From contig CM043966.1 of the NCBI GenBank assembly GCA_014529385.2, forward strand, positions 88,440,587 through 88,504,586: 64,000 nucleotides of DNA, in the 5' to 3' direction. Positions within the stretch are counted from its first letter, which is position 1, and every line of letters begins with the position of its first letter. The translations under genes were made by a program, and so were the position numbers. The DNA is from Adiantum capillus-veneris (taxonomy: Eukaryota; Streptophyta; Polypodiopsida; Polypodiales; Pteridaceae). Positions 48,003 to 60,443 of this stretch are shown here, piece by piece. A model generated the notes under the pieces. It had not been told where the DNA came from and did not search any database. It was given only the letters and a program-made list of their open reading frames with translations.

Positions 48003-51000
48003 TTTGATGTTTGCTGAGGACAGGTTGGATGGGGACAATTACCCTATGTGGGTTTACATGATGCAACATGTTCTTGTATCAAAGGGTGTCTAGAATATTG
48101 TGCAGGGCATTGATGTACGTCCTGGTTCTAAGGATGTAGGCGATATTGAGGATGTTGCAGGTCTTGCTGCAAGAATTGCTGCTATTAGAGTTGGTTTTCC
48201 TACGATAGAACAAAGCTCGTTGGGATGTAAAGGATGCGCAAGCTCATGCATTGATTGTGTTGTCTATGAAGCGCACCATTACTCCTCACATTAGTTCAGT
48301 GAAATCAGCAAAACAGGCTTGGGATATTCTAGAAGGTCTTTATGCAAGCCGCAATGAGGCTAAAATTGATTTGCTGCGTAAAGAGTTGGAATCAAAGATT
48401 ACGCAGGAGGAAGATGATATGCACACTTTCCTTGCTGGTGTCAAAGATATCAATGAGCAACTTATTTTTGCAGGTGAAGTCATTTCAAACAGTTCCCTTG
48501 TGTAGACTGTTCTTGACGCCTTACCTGATTCTTACCAGACTTTTGCTAGTACTTGGAGACTTATGACCCAAGGGTATCTTGAAGGTTTCAAGTTTGATGC
48601 ATTATGCACAAACAGGACTAGGCAGTGTGCAATTGAACAGGCTTTTATTGCTTCTCAAAGAAAGGGTGGTAGCAGCAATGCAGCCACTTCTTATGGTTCT
48701 GCTGTGAGTGGAAAAAATTCTTTTCCTAATGCTTCTGCTGGCAGAAATTTGTCTGAAAATTCTAGTGATAAGGACAAAAAGAAGATGCATTGCCATTAAT
48801 GTAAAGCTAATGAACACTTGATCAAGCAGTGTTTTAAGTTGAAGGCCAAAGAGGCTAAGAAGAAAGAGGGTGGTTCCACTGCAGATGCTGGTTCCACTAC
48901 AAATGCAGCCATTGTTAAGTCTTCTGTGAGAAGAGACTGTGATGCTGATGTTGATGCAGAATGGGCTTTTAGTGCAGAGTGCACTTACAATCTTGACGTC
49001 CATGATGCATGCATGTTGGTTGCTGCATATGCACATGTGTGGTATTTCGATAGTGATGCTACAAAGCACATTACCTCACATCGTGAATTGTTCACCTCTC
49101 TTGACTCTGTCCCTCATGGGAATTCAGTCACTTGTGCCAACAATGCCTCTTATCTTGTTCAGGGAGTTGGAAAGATTGTGCTTACTGCTACAAATGGCAT
49201 TTCTTTCACACTTGTTGATGTACTTTATGTACCTGGGATCAACAAGAATCTTTTGTCTGTATCCGCACTTGCTAACTTGGACTTGTAGTCAAATATGTGG
49301 ATGACAGATGTACAGTTCATGATCTCAGTTTTGGTGATGAAATTGTTGCATCTAGCCTTTTGTACTGTGGGCTGTATAAGCTCACTTTGTATGACAAGTG
49401 TAGACAAAATTTTGCAAATGCAATTGCAGATTCAAGGGCTATTTCAGATGCAAAACTTTGGCATGCACGTTTTGGTCATCTGAATTTGCCAATTTGCTGC
49501 GTTTGCAGAAATCTGATATGGTTGCTTTTTTGCCACCTCTTGAAGCACCTGTCAAACATGTTTGTGAAGGCTGTATTTTGGGTAATATGCAGCGTTCAAA
49601 GTTTCCAAAGGATGGTTTAGTTAGGGCCACATGCAGGTTGCAGCTTGTGCATAGTGATGTTTGTGGGCCCAAGCAAACTCCGTCCTTGGGCAATTACCTT
49701 TACTTCGTGACTTTCATTGATTATTACTCCAGGCATGCATGGGTATCTCCGCTTAAAGCGAAGTCCGAACTTTTTATGTGCTTCAAATAGTTTCTGGCTA
49801 TGGCTAAAAATGTCTCGAATTGTACTATGGGCACCCTCCGTTCCGATCGAGGGGGGAAGTATATGTCTCATGAATTTAATGCATTTCTGGCTAGTTTTCG
49901 GATAAAACACCAATGTACAGTGCCTTATATGCCTTAGCAAAATGGTGTTGCTGAGAGGAAAAATGGGTCACTTATGGAAAAGGCACGATGTATGGTCAAA
50001 AGTCAAGCTTTGCCGCATTCTTTTTGGCTTGAGGCCATCATGTGTGCCACTTATGTACTTAACAAGTGTCCTACAAAAGCTTTGCAGTCTATTACTCCAT
50101 ATGAAGCATGGCATTATACAAAGCCTTCTATTGAGAACATGCGTATTTTTGGCTGTTTAACATATGCTTTGGTGCCACAAACACAGCACAGAAAATGGGA
50201 TGATAGGGCTGTCAAATTTTATTTTTTTGTTATAGTGCTAAAAGCAAAGGTTACAGGTTGTATCATCCACAAACAAATCATATTCTGGTTTCACGGGATG
50301 TAGTGTTTGTGGAAGATTCTGTTTGGCCCTTGCTGTCATGTACTAAAGACAGTAATGTAAGCTCACAGGACATTTATGACACTTTGTTGGCTCTTTTCAG
50401 TGGTGGAAGTTTGAATGTAAATTCCAACGAGGTAAATGTATAGCCTATGGGGGTTTCCAAAAATGTTATAGATGAGCCTATTATTACTGATGCAGATGTA
50501 CATGATGTACTTGATGAGGAAAGGGCTGAAGATGAGTAGGCTAGAGGTATGCCAAAATGGCTGGTGCATACATTGTGTGACAGTAAATTGGATGCACCTT
50601 TGTCTAGTTGTACTCGTTCAGGCTCTCACCATGCATCTTATGCATCAGATTGTTATGCTTTGGCTGTGTCTAGCCTACATGAGGAACCTCTGTCTTTTGA
50701 TGAAGCACAGAATTCAAAAAATTGGATTGCTGCCATGCAATCAGAATATGATGCACTTATAGAAAATGACACATGGACTTTATGTGATTTTCCTCCTAGC
50801 AAAAAGGCCATTGGTACAAAGTGGGTTTACAACTTGAAACGCAAGCCGGATGGTGAGATCGATCGCCATAAGGCTCGACTTGTTGCAAAGGGTTATGCAT
50901 AGGAAAAAGACATAGATTATGAAGAGACTTTTGCTCCCACTTGTCGTATGACTACTGTGCATTTTCTATGTGCATTGGTAGCTTATTTTGGTTGGGATGT

Positions 51001-52110
51001 ACATTAATCAGACATTGTTACTGCTTTCTTGAATAGTGACATATTTGAGGAAGTTTATGCAACACAGCCTCACGGTTTTGTCAAGAAAGGACAAGAGGAC
51101 AAAAAGTGCAGATGTAAGAAGGCTTTGTATGGGTTGAAGCAATCTCCTCGTGCTTGGTATGAGAAGGCTGACACTCATTTGGTCAAACAAGGCTTTCGTA
51201 ACAGTGCAACAGAAAGCACATTGTATGTAAAGCGAGTGTATGTAAAGCGTGAGGGTGATGCACTTCTCATTGTGGTTCTTTATGTAGATGATTTGTTGAT
51301 CACTGGACCAAATGAGAGACATAGAAACATTGCTATGTAAGTTTGGACTTGAGGATTGCAAACCTATTTCCAGTCCCATGGAAACAGGTTTGAAGTTAAG
51401 TCTACATGATGCTAGTGATCCTGCTAATGTCACTCTTTACCAAACTATTGTTGGCTGCCTCATTTATGTATGCAACACGAGGCCGGATATTTAGTTTGCA
51501 GTCTCACAGGTCATCAGATTTATGCATAGCCCAGGGTCTAAGCATTGGCACACTGTCAAGAGAATTTATCGCTACCTTAGTGGCACTTTACATCTTGGAT
51601 TGTTTTATCCCAAGGGGGGATCATTGCCACCAGACTTACATGCTTTTTTGGACTCAGATTGGGCTGGTTATTTTGACATGCGAGTGTCCACAAGTGGTTT
51701 TTGTTTCATGCTTGGAAGTTCATGTATATCATGTTTGAGAAAGAATCAACCTACTGTGGCCACTTCTAGTTGTGAGGCCTGAGTACAAGGCAGTCTTCAC
51801 AGCTACGATTGAGTGTGTATGGCTCAGATGCCTTATGGCTTATTTGGGTGTTGAACTGGACACTGCCAACACTATCTACAGTGACAGTCAATGCGCATTG
51901 GCAGTTGCGAGGAACCCAATTTTTCATGCTCACACAAATCACATTGAGGTGCATTACCGCTATGTCAAAGAGACGCTCTCAACAGGAGAGATCAACTTGG
52001 CTTATGTGCCAACACAGGACAACCTTGCAGATCTTTTCACAAAGGCATTGTCTCGTGAGAAGCTCGAAGATTTCTACAAAGATTTAGGCTTACTCCCCTT
52101 TTTGGACTGA
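47970..52110 (+). pseudogene. Copia C gag-pol relic
   Basis: From ATG 47970 the gag trace shifts frame near 48005, then reads FAEDRLDGDNYPMWVYMM. Later blocks are the protease WYFDSDATKHIT (DSD instead of DSG), integrase LVHSDVCGPKQTPSLGNYLY (about 49640) and SDRGGKY. The RT has KKAIGTKWVYNLKRKPDG (about 50810) and VLYVDDLLITGP (about 51280). RNase H has LDSDWAGYFDMRVSTSGF and YSDSQCALAVARNPIFH (about 51890). At least ten stops or frameshifts separate these. The domain order equals that of copia B, and the sequence is a distinct but related lineage. Confidence 0.9.
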
Positions 52111-52173
52111 TCATGTTCTCAGGGCATGGCACTTCTCTTTACTCATGTGCCAGCTCTCGTTCACCGCATCACT

Positions 52174-52185
52174 CCAAGGGGGATT
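52174..52185 (+). promoter_or_regulatory. Copia C polypurine tract
   Basis: CCAAGGGGGATT directly precedes the 3' LTR. Confidence 0.8.
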
Positions 52186-52412
52186 TGTTACCATATACAT
52201 GTGGTAGTGATGTGTGTGAAGACACTAGGACCGTCGGGGCATTTTTCCCCTCTTTAGGAGGTTTTTTCTCATGTGCATTCTATATACACCCATCACTCTA
52301 GGGCTATCTATCTTTCCATTGCACACTAAGTAACACACTCTCTACTCTGTGCCTTGAGTTTCCTTCGTCTTTTCCAAGATGTGTGCGTTTCTCTGCAACC
52401 CTAATTCCAACA
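52186..52412 (+). repeat. Copia C 3' LTR
   Basis: 227 bp, same ends as the 5' LTR. Followed by TGATT. Confidence 0.92.
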
Positions 52413-52800
52413 TGATTCACACGTTTGAGCGATTTGGCCCCAACACCAAGCTTAGTTAGACTCGAAGTGCTCCTCGTGCGGAGTGGAGACACATGATCAA
52501 GAATGAGGCTACTATCGTGTTCCAAGAATGACATAGTTGTATCACAGTGCACTATCTTGTTTAACTCTGAAAAAATATAAAGCAAAATTGCATTATTGTT
52601 GCCAAGCATACTTCAGGTATTTTCTATAAGGTATCAAGCCATTGAGTCACCATCTTCAAACTCCATCGAGCGAACGTCACTAGATTCATCGCACATAGGT
52701 TCTGCATTGTCATCGTAGCCAACATAATGTCCATCGAGTAGATATCGTGAGGAGGAAGAGGCAACCATATTAAGAGAGGATGGTAAATAATGTTCACGCA
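52413..52800 (-). pseudogene. MEIOB-like gene, 5' exons beyond copia C
   Basis: On the minus strand an exon starts after TTTATATTTTTTCAG (exon end near 52566) and reads MSFLEHDSSLILDHVSPLRT, ending SLKRVN at the copia C junction. Removing C and one TGATT copy joins it in frame to SGAVAHTLFKTCEARAEP at 41775-41720, followed by the 41644-41719 intron. Further upstream (about 52760-52660) an acidic frame, DGHYVGYDDNAEPMCDES, may be the preceding exon. The start codon and promoter were not identified. Confidence 0.5.
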
Positions 52801-53516
52801 ACTATTACTTGACTTGTTCAAAAGAAGCAAGGAAAAAAGAACATTCTTTAGCTAGAGGATAAATAAGTTCATAGAAATAATACTTCACACAGTCACACGG
52901 ATCTTAGGATCAATAAGGGAGAGGGATAGTCTTGAACTAATTTTTGCAGTAGCAATACTACTTATATACTACAATCCTCCCTTCTCTTTCTCAACGTTTA
53001 CTAAGTCTTAAGGCTAACCTACTATCAGATCTATTAAATGGATTTGACACATATTCAGACACATGCAAGAGAACATCAATTCAAAGTCATTAATGAACTA
53101 GTGGACAAAGGTACACCAATTAGAAAGGGTACCCCCACTTTATCCATTCATACTCTTCTTATCCATAGACTGTGCAATTTGAGGTGCAAGTTGAGTTAGA
53201 TCCAAGAGTGTGTGTTGGTGGTCTAGGGTTTTCACCATGCTCATGCGTTGAACACCACAGAAACAGCGAAAGGATGAGCCTACAATTTCCTCTTGACAAA
53301 CTCAGCGAGAAGAAGTTTGCACGCTCGAGGAGATGATTTTTCCCAAGCACTTGGAGGAAGGATTTCCAAAAATCAACGCTCGTGGGGAATTGTGCCTCAT
53401 CTTAATAGTGTGCCCGTTTCAATCTCAAAAATGCCGGTTGAGGGCACAACAGTGTTTGGAGAAAAACTTTTATTCTCTCACATACAACCACGCACACAGG
53501 CGAGTGACGGCACCAT

Positions 53517-53519
<3 letters not shown>
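52801..53519. other. No recognised gene
   Basis: Possible upstream region of the MEIOB-like gene. No coding signal was recognised. Confidence 0.4.
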
Positions 53520-53569
<50 letters not shown>

Positions 53570-53586
53570 TTCTCTCTCTCTCTCTG
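53520..53586. repeat. (TC)n microsatellite
   Basis: About 30 TC units with one GCTT interruption. Confidence 0.95.
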
Positions 53587-53649
53587 AGGCAATCGTGTCA
53601 TTCTCTTCCACTCCATATCTGACTGTACAACAAGTATGGCTACATTTAA

Positions 53650-53910
53650 AGAATTTCTCTTCAATGCTTTCAAGACTTTTTGAGGGACACTTGTCACGCA
53701 CCAAAAATTGGGCTTCTTAAGTTTAAAGTGATTTGTGGTTTAAAAAAATCAAAAGTTTTTAAAAAATTATTATGTTTAAACTTCAAATCATTTGTTGCAT
53801 CCTTTCCAAAACAAAGTAAATGTAGCATTGGGAAAGATCATGTGAAAGGCTTTCTCTTCAATGCTTTCAAGACTTTTTGAGGGACACTTGTAAAGCACCA
53901 AAAATTGGGC
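53650..53910 (+). repeat. Direct repeat pair, ~65 bp
   Basis: TTTCTCTTCAATGCTTTCAA, then GACTTTTTGAGGGACACTTG and CACCAAAAATTGGGC, occur at about 53655-53715 and 53843-53910. Confidence 0.85.
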
Positions 53911-54035
53911 GACCTTCATCCATATGGATGCTAAGGACTTCAGAGGCCAAAAATAAGAAAGTGTTAAAGTCTTCAAGGTCGAATTTAATTGAAATCGGTG
54001 TTCCGGAAAGGATTGCCTCACCTTAGTCTTGATCC

Positions 54036-54216
54036 TGTTGAAAATCGAGACTAACCGGTTGCAAATCATGGTAAAGGGAAGAAAAGCGATGAAATATGTG
54101 AGAAAATAGTTCAAAAATCTTGCAAATTTATGATAGCATTTTCGTTTCGTTTCTTTGTGATGAGGAGGAAATTTGGCCAACGGTCATTTAATAAAAAATA
54201 CTTTCTCGAATATTGA
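54036..54216 (+). repeat. Dispersed repeat, direct copy of 26790-26960
   Basis: See 26790-26960 for the shared ordered words. Confidence 0.65.
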
Positions 54217-56030
54217 TTAGAATTAATTTATAGAATGCAAGAAAAGTTAAGCCATGTGAGGCTGTGAAATAAAATGTGAAATGAAAAAAAATCATCAATG
54301 TGTGTGTATGTGTGTAGAATGTATCTATAGAATTTACTAGAATTATGCAAAGGTGAAGCTTCACTTTAACATTCTAAAGCAATAGAATGCAAGAGAAGTA
54401 AAGACCTGGCAAGATGTGAAATGAAAGGTGTCTTGTAACATTTAATGGCCTAAAAAACTTATGTGTAGCAGAATTTAGCATGAACATAGTGAGCATTTCA
54501 TTAGAATAGATTCCTAATGAGAATTACAAGAGTGCTTGGGTGGAGAGAGCAACAAAAAGCATAACACCTAGTTAGATAGCATCAACAATACTTTCAAAAG
54601 AGAGAGAAATTAATCTATTGACAACAGTTGAGGACCGGATTTGCATGGAGCCGGTCCCCCCTCCAAAAGGCTTTGTATTATGGTTTCTCCCATCAAGAGA
54701 GACATTGTACAATATGATTCTTTGTGTTCCTTCAAGACTAGCTAGTGCAATGAAGATGAAAGCTTCATGCACTAAGCAAAACACTTAGCAAACACAACTT
54801 TAATTATCCCCATTCTCAGACCCAAGACCTCACACACCTTCGAAGATGGTGAGAGCTAGCAGGGTATGAGAGTAGATTGAGAGGAACAAGGAGTATCTTA
54901 CGAGAAAGATGTGCATCTCCTCACATAATCACTTATATTAGCATAGCTTAGCTTAGTAATTAGCTTGGTAGAGGAGATGAGCATGCATTGAAGCTTGGCT
55001 CTTGGTTGGATTTGCATCCACATGCCAAGAGTGTGTCAATGTAGGCTTCTATCTCACAAGCTTGGAGTAGGTGATGAGCTCTCCATTAAATCTTGGGAAG
55101 AGATAGTCTTCTTTACTTCACACATAGACTGTGTGTGAGTGTGTGTGTGTGTGATAATGCCTTGCAAAAATCAGCCCCCTCTCTCTCTTGGGTGAGCCCT
55201 CTTGCTATTTTGCTCTTGCTCTACCCTCACTGGATCCCCCCAAGTCAAGCCAATGACTATTAAGCAGCATAAGTGATAGCCTTCTGACATGTATCCCCCT
55301 TTCCCCTTTTGTGAGAGCTTTAGGTAATTTAATAATTCAACTAAACTCTCATTGGACCCCTTTGCCTCCTGGCCAATAGGAATCAGGCAAGCCATTGGGC
55401 TACTGAATGCTCATTGGATCCCTTGGGAGACTGTCCAATAGTCATCTAAGAGACTTAATTTTCATTGGTTCTTTTATTAAGTGTTTTTTAAATTAATTAA
55501 ACTAGATTTACTCTAGCCTAATTCTCATTGGTCCACCTCCAAGGCCATCCAATAGGAATTGGGTACACCTTGTGGGCATCTGGGCTAGGGAGCTGACATG
55601 TGTCCCTCATTCCCTTTGTGTAAAGGGGGCTTGTGTGTGTGTGTGTGTGTGTGGCTTTCTCTCTCATCCCCTACTTGCTAGGCTCGCCCCCTCCTATGTA
55701 GGGATATGCAAAGACTTTTTTGGTCACACACAAAGCATCCAATTCCTTAAGGTTGACCTTTGGACATAACCTTTGAATTTTGGAACCTTAGCATTTTGGA
55801 AGTCTTAATGGGTTGAACCTTAGGGTCTTTTTAGCCCATTGTTTCACATGGCTCTTTTGCAGATGGCCCCCCCTTTGGATCCCTATTTTTCCTCCTTTGG
55901 ATCCCTACTGTGGCCGGTCTGCTAGCTTAACCAATATTCTAGCTTTTTCTCCCCTGGCACTTCCCCATATTAAATGATCAGTTTAACATGAGAAAATCAT
56001 TTAGGAGAATTAGATATTGATTATTATGAC
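54217..56030. other. Non-coding; may include gypsy 3' LTR
   Basis: The minus strand reads AAGAGAGAGG then TAATGTCATAATAATC just above 56030, which could be the polypurine tract and LTR start of the gypsy tail at 56434-56746. Near 55348-55560 a CTCATTGGnCC ... CCAATAG unit of about 75-100 bp occurs three times. TG repeats lie near 55133-55152 and 55632-55652. No gene seen. Confidence 0.4.
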
Positions 56031-56433
56031 ATTACCTCTCTCTTGAAATCATAGTCGTCCTCGACTATGGTGTAGAGAAGATAAAGCATATTCATGAGTC
56101 CTTTTCTTAGCGGGTAGAGGATCTCTATGTTACCCTACGACATCATTCCACAATGGATGACTAGTCCATTTGGCGCTTGAGAGCCTGAGGCTGCCGCAAG
56201 CATGTCTGCACATTAGTCCTATCAGTCTTCCATAGTAGAGTGACAAGCTCTACTTGGTGTTTGGGAGACGTCATCTCCGCAAACTTGATCTAAGCATGCA
56301 TACTACTTAATTTTTGTGCACAATAAAGAAAAAGAGAGTCTTGTAAGACAAAAACTTTGTTCATTTTTAACATTTTGTACATTTGCTTACTCTTGGGAAG
56401 CATTGTAAGCATTGACAAGGTTTAGGTTATCCT

Positions 56434-56746
56434 TTAATTGTGTGTCTTGCATCCATCTAGCATCTTCAAAAGGATAATTCTTAAACTAATAAGATATCGT
56501 CGGATAGTCTTACCGCCTCTTAGTACCTTGTCTTCATTTCGGAGAATGGACTCGGGCTGCAGCACCTCCTCTTGGTCCTCGATCTCCAGTGGGTCTTCAA
56601 TAGTTGGTTCTTGAGGTGGATCTCCTTTGTAAGGCTTTAATAGGCTCACATGGAAAGCATTGTGTATGAGCCAATGATTGGGCAACTTCAGTTGATAGGC
56701 CATCTCATTGATTGGCCTAAGAATCTAGAAGGGTCCATATTACCTT
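56434..56746 (-). pseudogene. Gypsy integrase C-terminal/chromodomain fragment
   Basis: The minus strand reads GPF, a stop, INEMAYQLKLP, then HWLIHNAFHVSLLKPYKGDP and DKVLRGGKTIRRYLI. The FHVSLLKP and R(G)GK..RRYL blocks are typical of the end of plant gypsy pol. The fragment is cut on its upstream side by the LTR at 56747. The chromodomain end is frameshifted. Confidence 0.75.
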
Positions 56747-57694
56747 TGTTGGAGGGGAGACTCACACACCCATGAAGTGCATGCAAACACTACCTAGATC
56801 AACATAATGTCAATCGAGGACACAGATGACATGATAGGCACATGGAGGAAATCTCTTTAGCTTGTCAAGCTGAGACCATCCTACACATACAACACTCTGG
56901 AACGCCAACTAAACCACAATCAAGAACCTCACTGCTCTCAACTACACCACCTAGCCGCATACACACATACGGAAGGTAACTCACCTAATCATGCCAGATT
57001 CGTATGAAACTTAAGGAACACCATCCCCTCACTAGGATACACCTGTCCCTATGCTTCTACACCCAAAACCCTCACTCTAAACCCGTCTACGGAAAACGCG
57101 TAGAATAACATAGCAGAATTTTGAAAGTGCCCGAAACTAAAATTTATGAGTACCTATGTGTAGCTTATGTCGCCACGATTCTTAGATTACTAGCACGCAG
57201 AAAAAAGACATCGTTTGATTCACTTACGGCCACAAATAGCTCGTAGATGCGTCGACATGTGCGCTTCGTCTCGTGTGGAATGCTTGGCGTTGTCGCGTAG
57301 CTCTCCTCGAGCCTACAGCAATGGTGCAGTCGGATCTCCAATGTGTTGAGCGATCCGGGCGTAGCGAGAGGATAAAGCTCACACTCACTCTCTTTCTCTC
57401 TCACACACAGTAGACGGCAGCGCTAAAGTTTTGATTATGAAAAAAAAGTCTTCTTTACAAAATGACCTAGGTACCTTATATACCTTAGGTTTAACCAAAA
57501 ATGGGGTTGAAAGGGTCAAATGGCTTTGTATTTACAATCTGGAAGTGCCATTGCACCCCGACTTCTGAAACTAGAATAACTACTCATTACAAATGACGTT
57601 TATAGCCATAATCCGCAGCATTTCATAACTCGCAAAAGATAAGACTTTGGTACGAAACTTGAGTTATGTTGTGTTGTTGACCCAGCGGTCAACA
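56747..57694 (-). repeat. 948-bp LTR (minus) inserted in gypsy tail
   Basis: The minus strand begins TGTTGACCGCTGGGTCAACA and ends CCCCTCCAACA (TGTTG/CAACA). A polypurine tract abuts its start at 57695, so this is the 3' LTR of an element extending to higher coordinates, not a solo LTR. The 5' LTR is not in the window. Confidence 0.7.
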
Positions 57695-57706
57695 CTCCCC
57701 CCTTCT
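57695..57706 (-). promoter_or_regulatory. Polypurine tract
   Basis: The minus strand reads AGAAGGGGGGAG next to TGTTGACC. Confidence 0.75.
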
Positions 57707-59130
57707 CCGTTCATGTCGTCCCCAACATGACCTGATTGTCAATGGCGATGTGGTCTTTGCTATCGTTTTGGCTTCATCTGTTGCACTGCTTGTAACTTTG
57801 TCAAACCACAACAAGAACTATGATCCATTAGAGCGGACATCTATCAGCATAACCATTCATCTTTTGGATCCTCTGATTACTTTTATGTCTGGTCTTCTTC
57901 ATTGGGGACTTCTTTGTTCCTGTGCAATCATGTTGTTAGTGTTGTCTGCAGCTTTGTCATTGTAGGGCATTCTTCGACTCGCCATTTACGAGAAGTATGC
58001 TATGATCTGAAATTGGTGCTCCAATTCATTTGTCAATTGATTTGAGTAGCATTTCCTTATTGTTGATGTAGAAGGAATATGTACAAGAGGATGGTGATAG
58101 GTGTCTTTAGATTAGGGTCTAAAACCTGGATGACCAAAGGGAAAAAACCCGGTGGGAAAAAATGCCTTTGGTATACGCTCTTATTGGGAGTTGAGCAGTT
58201 GAACGTGAAGTACATGTTCATGAAAGGTGAGTGCTTGGGTCAAACACGGAAATAGTGCCTGATGCAAGTGCCAATTATGGGACACTCTATATGCATATGA
58301 GAAATTTGTCAACAAAAGCATGCAATGTGAAAGAAAGAGATGATGGGTGTTTCAAGGAATAAATGTAGCACATGTGACATCAAAAGATGTCTAAATAGCT
58401 TCCACCTTTCCAAGAAGGGTTGTCGATGTAGAAGTTTCTCTACTCGTATCTCACTGTGCTCAGTACGTGAGTGTCTTTTGGACCTTCTCCTTCACTTCAC
58501 CAGACTTAAGTACTTAGACTTCGACTCTTTTGCTCACCTATACCAGCATGAGCGACACAACGTAAATATGCTCAACTCTTCCAGCTTGAGCAGTACCTAG
58601 AATAGCTAAGACGCTTAGACCACAGAGAATATTACTTGAAGCTTTGGGACTAACACCTCACTCATTTTGTAGCTTAGCTACTCGACTCTGACTTGTATGA
58701 CTTGTCGGTTGCATGTTGACACTGCTTTGTGACAAGTTCTTCGGCTGTTGTAGTGGATGCTGAGACATACTTCGTGAAGTTTCATCGTTTTACTGTACCT
58801 TCTTCTCTTTGTAGTGCTCATGCCTCTCATCAGTTTTTTCTTCATGTGGATTATGGATTTTTTTATTTTTTCTTAATAATAAACAAAGAAAATCTCAAAA
58901 CAACTCAACAAAAGAAAAATCATTCAAATAGAAATCTAAATGCTATGTACACTATACACATGTCCCTAGGGGCTCATATATGGATTTTGTCCCCATCTCC
59001 TCTGTAACACTACTATGAGGGCATATACTCTAAATTTCATCAAAAAATTATCACAATAAAACGCAAAAATTCAATGCATCTCACAAAACATTGCCCTCTA
59101 ATAGTCATAATGTTAGGTCCGCATTCATAA
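57707..59130. other. Non-coding; contains a copia-LTR-like motif
   Basis: No protein was recognised. At about 58130-58166, AAAGGGAAAAAACCCGGTGG followed by GAAAAAATGCC is the reverse complement of the motif in copia B and C LTRs, so a minus-strand copia LTR fragment may lie here. Part of 58200-59130 could be the 3' LTR of the gag-protease element. Confidence 0.4.
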
Positions 59131-59133
59131 TGC

Positions 59134-59146
59134 CTCCCCCCTTCCT
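59134..59146 (-). promoter_or_regulatory. Polypurine tract of gag-protease element
   Basis: The minus strand reads GGAAGGGGGGAGG, after the last coding block of the element at 59312 and beyond. The LTR start that follows is unclear (candidate TGAATGCGGACC). Confidence 0.55.
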
Positions 59147-59479
59147 ATTTGGAGTCATCCTTTACGACACGGTATCGCAAAGGGTATGTGTTGTGCTTGG
59201 GCAATTAAAAGTTGTGCCTATGCAGGCCTTGTAATGTAGCCCTATTATGCATACACAGTCAATGCATGGAAAAGATTTATGTTGAGCAAGATGTGGGTAT
59301 AAGCAATTTGCTTATTGGCATTTGTTGGCGAGGCTTCCTATTCTAAGCAATGTAATGGTCTTTGAAGCTCCTGTATTGTTGCTTGATTGAAGCGACTTGC
59401 TCTCTTCTAACTGTACTGTAATCGTAGGAAGAATTGTAAGAATTCGAGCGGCGATGCACTGACAACAGTTTTGTTGTTC

Positions 59480-60294
59480 TTCTTTGGGACCCATTTCTTT
59501 GCGACTATTGGTTGTTTTGTTTCTGGCTCTCATTTGGGAACCCATACTTGCCCGTGCTTCGTTTGTGTTTGAAGAGACTTCTTTGGGATCCACCTTTTTG
59601 TTGTGTGAGTCAACAGTGGTCTTTGCTTCAGCCCTTGTAAGCTTGGTTGGGGACGGGATTCAGGCTTTGAAAGTTGATACTGTGGTTGTTTTGGAATCCA
59701 AATGAATTCCTGACTTTTTTGTGCTTGAATCAACTTCTTTGGAGCCCAAACCTGAGTTGTGAAAGCTTGCAATTTTGTGATATTATTACCCGTTTGTGCA
59801 CGCTTTCCTTGTTTTTGTTTTCGTGTTCGATCTTGTGATTTTTCATTAGAGATCTTTGTCTTCTTGATCCATATCTGTTTTTGGCCGATCTGGCTTTTTG
59901 GTATCCAGATTTGTCGAGCTTTTTGGCTTTGACTTGTTGTCCTGTTCTTTTGACCTGTCATGGTTGTTTCTGAAGGGGTTGGTGATAGTGATGGCCTGAG
60001 TTGATGATAGGGGATGTCGTAAGATTCATCACTATCGCTACTATCCTTAGCAAGGTTGACTTCTTCTATTTTCCCTTGATTTTTTGATTGGTAGTGGAAA
60101 GTTACTGTCTGTTTGCTCTTGGGTGGTAGTTTCTTGGAGGACTTTTCTAGCCCATTGATTAGAGCATCGTTAGCTCGTTGCTCTGGTCGTATTCCTCCTA
60201 GCTGAGTCTTTGCATCCTTATTAGGAGCCATGTATGAGGATGCTTGTGGTGGCTGTGTCTTCACTGAGGACTTTGGAATCCACTTTTGATGCAC
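59480..60294 (-). pseudogene. W-[IVA]-P-K repeat protein
   Basis: A basic, Gln/Lys-rich 254-codon frame carries irregularly spaced copies of one short motif: QKWIPKSS, QIWIPKSQ, QIWIKKTK, QVWAPKKL, FIWIPKQP, KRWIPKKS and QVWVPK. After a TGA and a frame change there is KKWVPKKN near 59490. The spacing is about 10-65 residues. It follows the protease region in the gag-protease element and precedes the polypurine tract. I do not recognise a domain. Repeated tryptophans in a basic context suggest nucleic-acid or peptide binding, but that is speculation. Confidence 0.5.
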
Positions 60295-60443
60295 TTATTC
60301 GTGTAGCGATGACATTGATTCCCGGGTCGTTGATCTTCTTGAAGCTCGAAGTGTTCTACAGAGTCATAGAACTCGTCGTCTTCTTCATCTTTTGATTCTC
60401 CACATTTCTTTGTTTGCTCCTTATTTTGAGAGCTTGTTGATGT

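Larger units (their letters stand above)
41781..52412 (+). mobile_element. Ty1/copia element C, old, host to copia B
   Basis: The 227-bp LTRs at 41781-42007 and 52186-52412 differ at about 19 sites by hand count. A perfect 5-bp duplication TGATT flanks the element (41776-41780, 52413-52417). Copia B (42068-47252) is nested in the leader; without it, C is about 5.4 kb. Its coding region has many stops and frameshifts. It interrupts an exon of the MEIOB-like gene in opposite orientation. Confidence 0.92.

Noticed and set aside
56747-57694. Solo LTR
   Set aside because: A polypurine tract abuts its start at 57695, so internal element sequence follows and the LTR is one end of a longer element.
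57750-57965. Small membrane protein (71 codons, hydrophobic)
   Set aside because: It lies beside an LTR polypurine tract inside an element interior; hydrophobicity alone does not support a gene.
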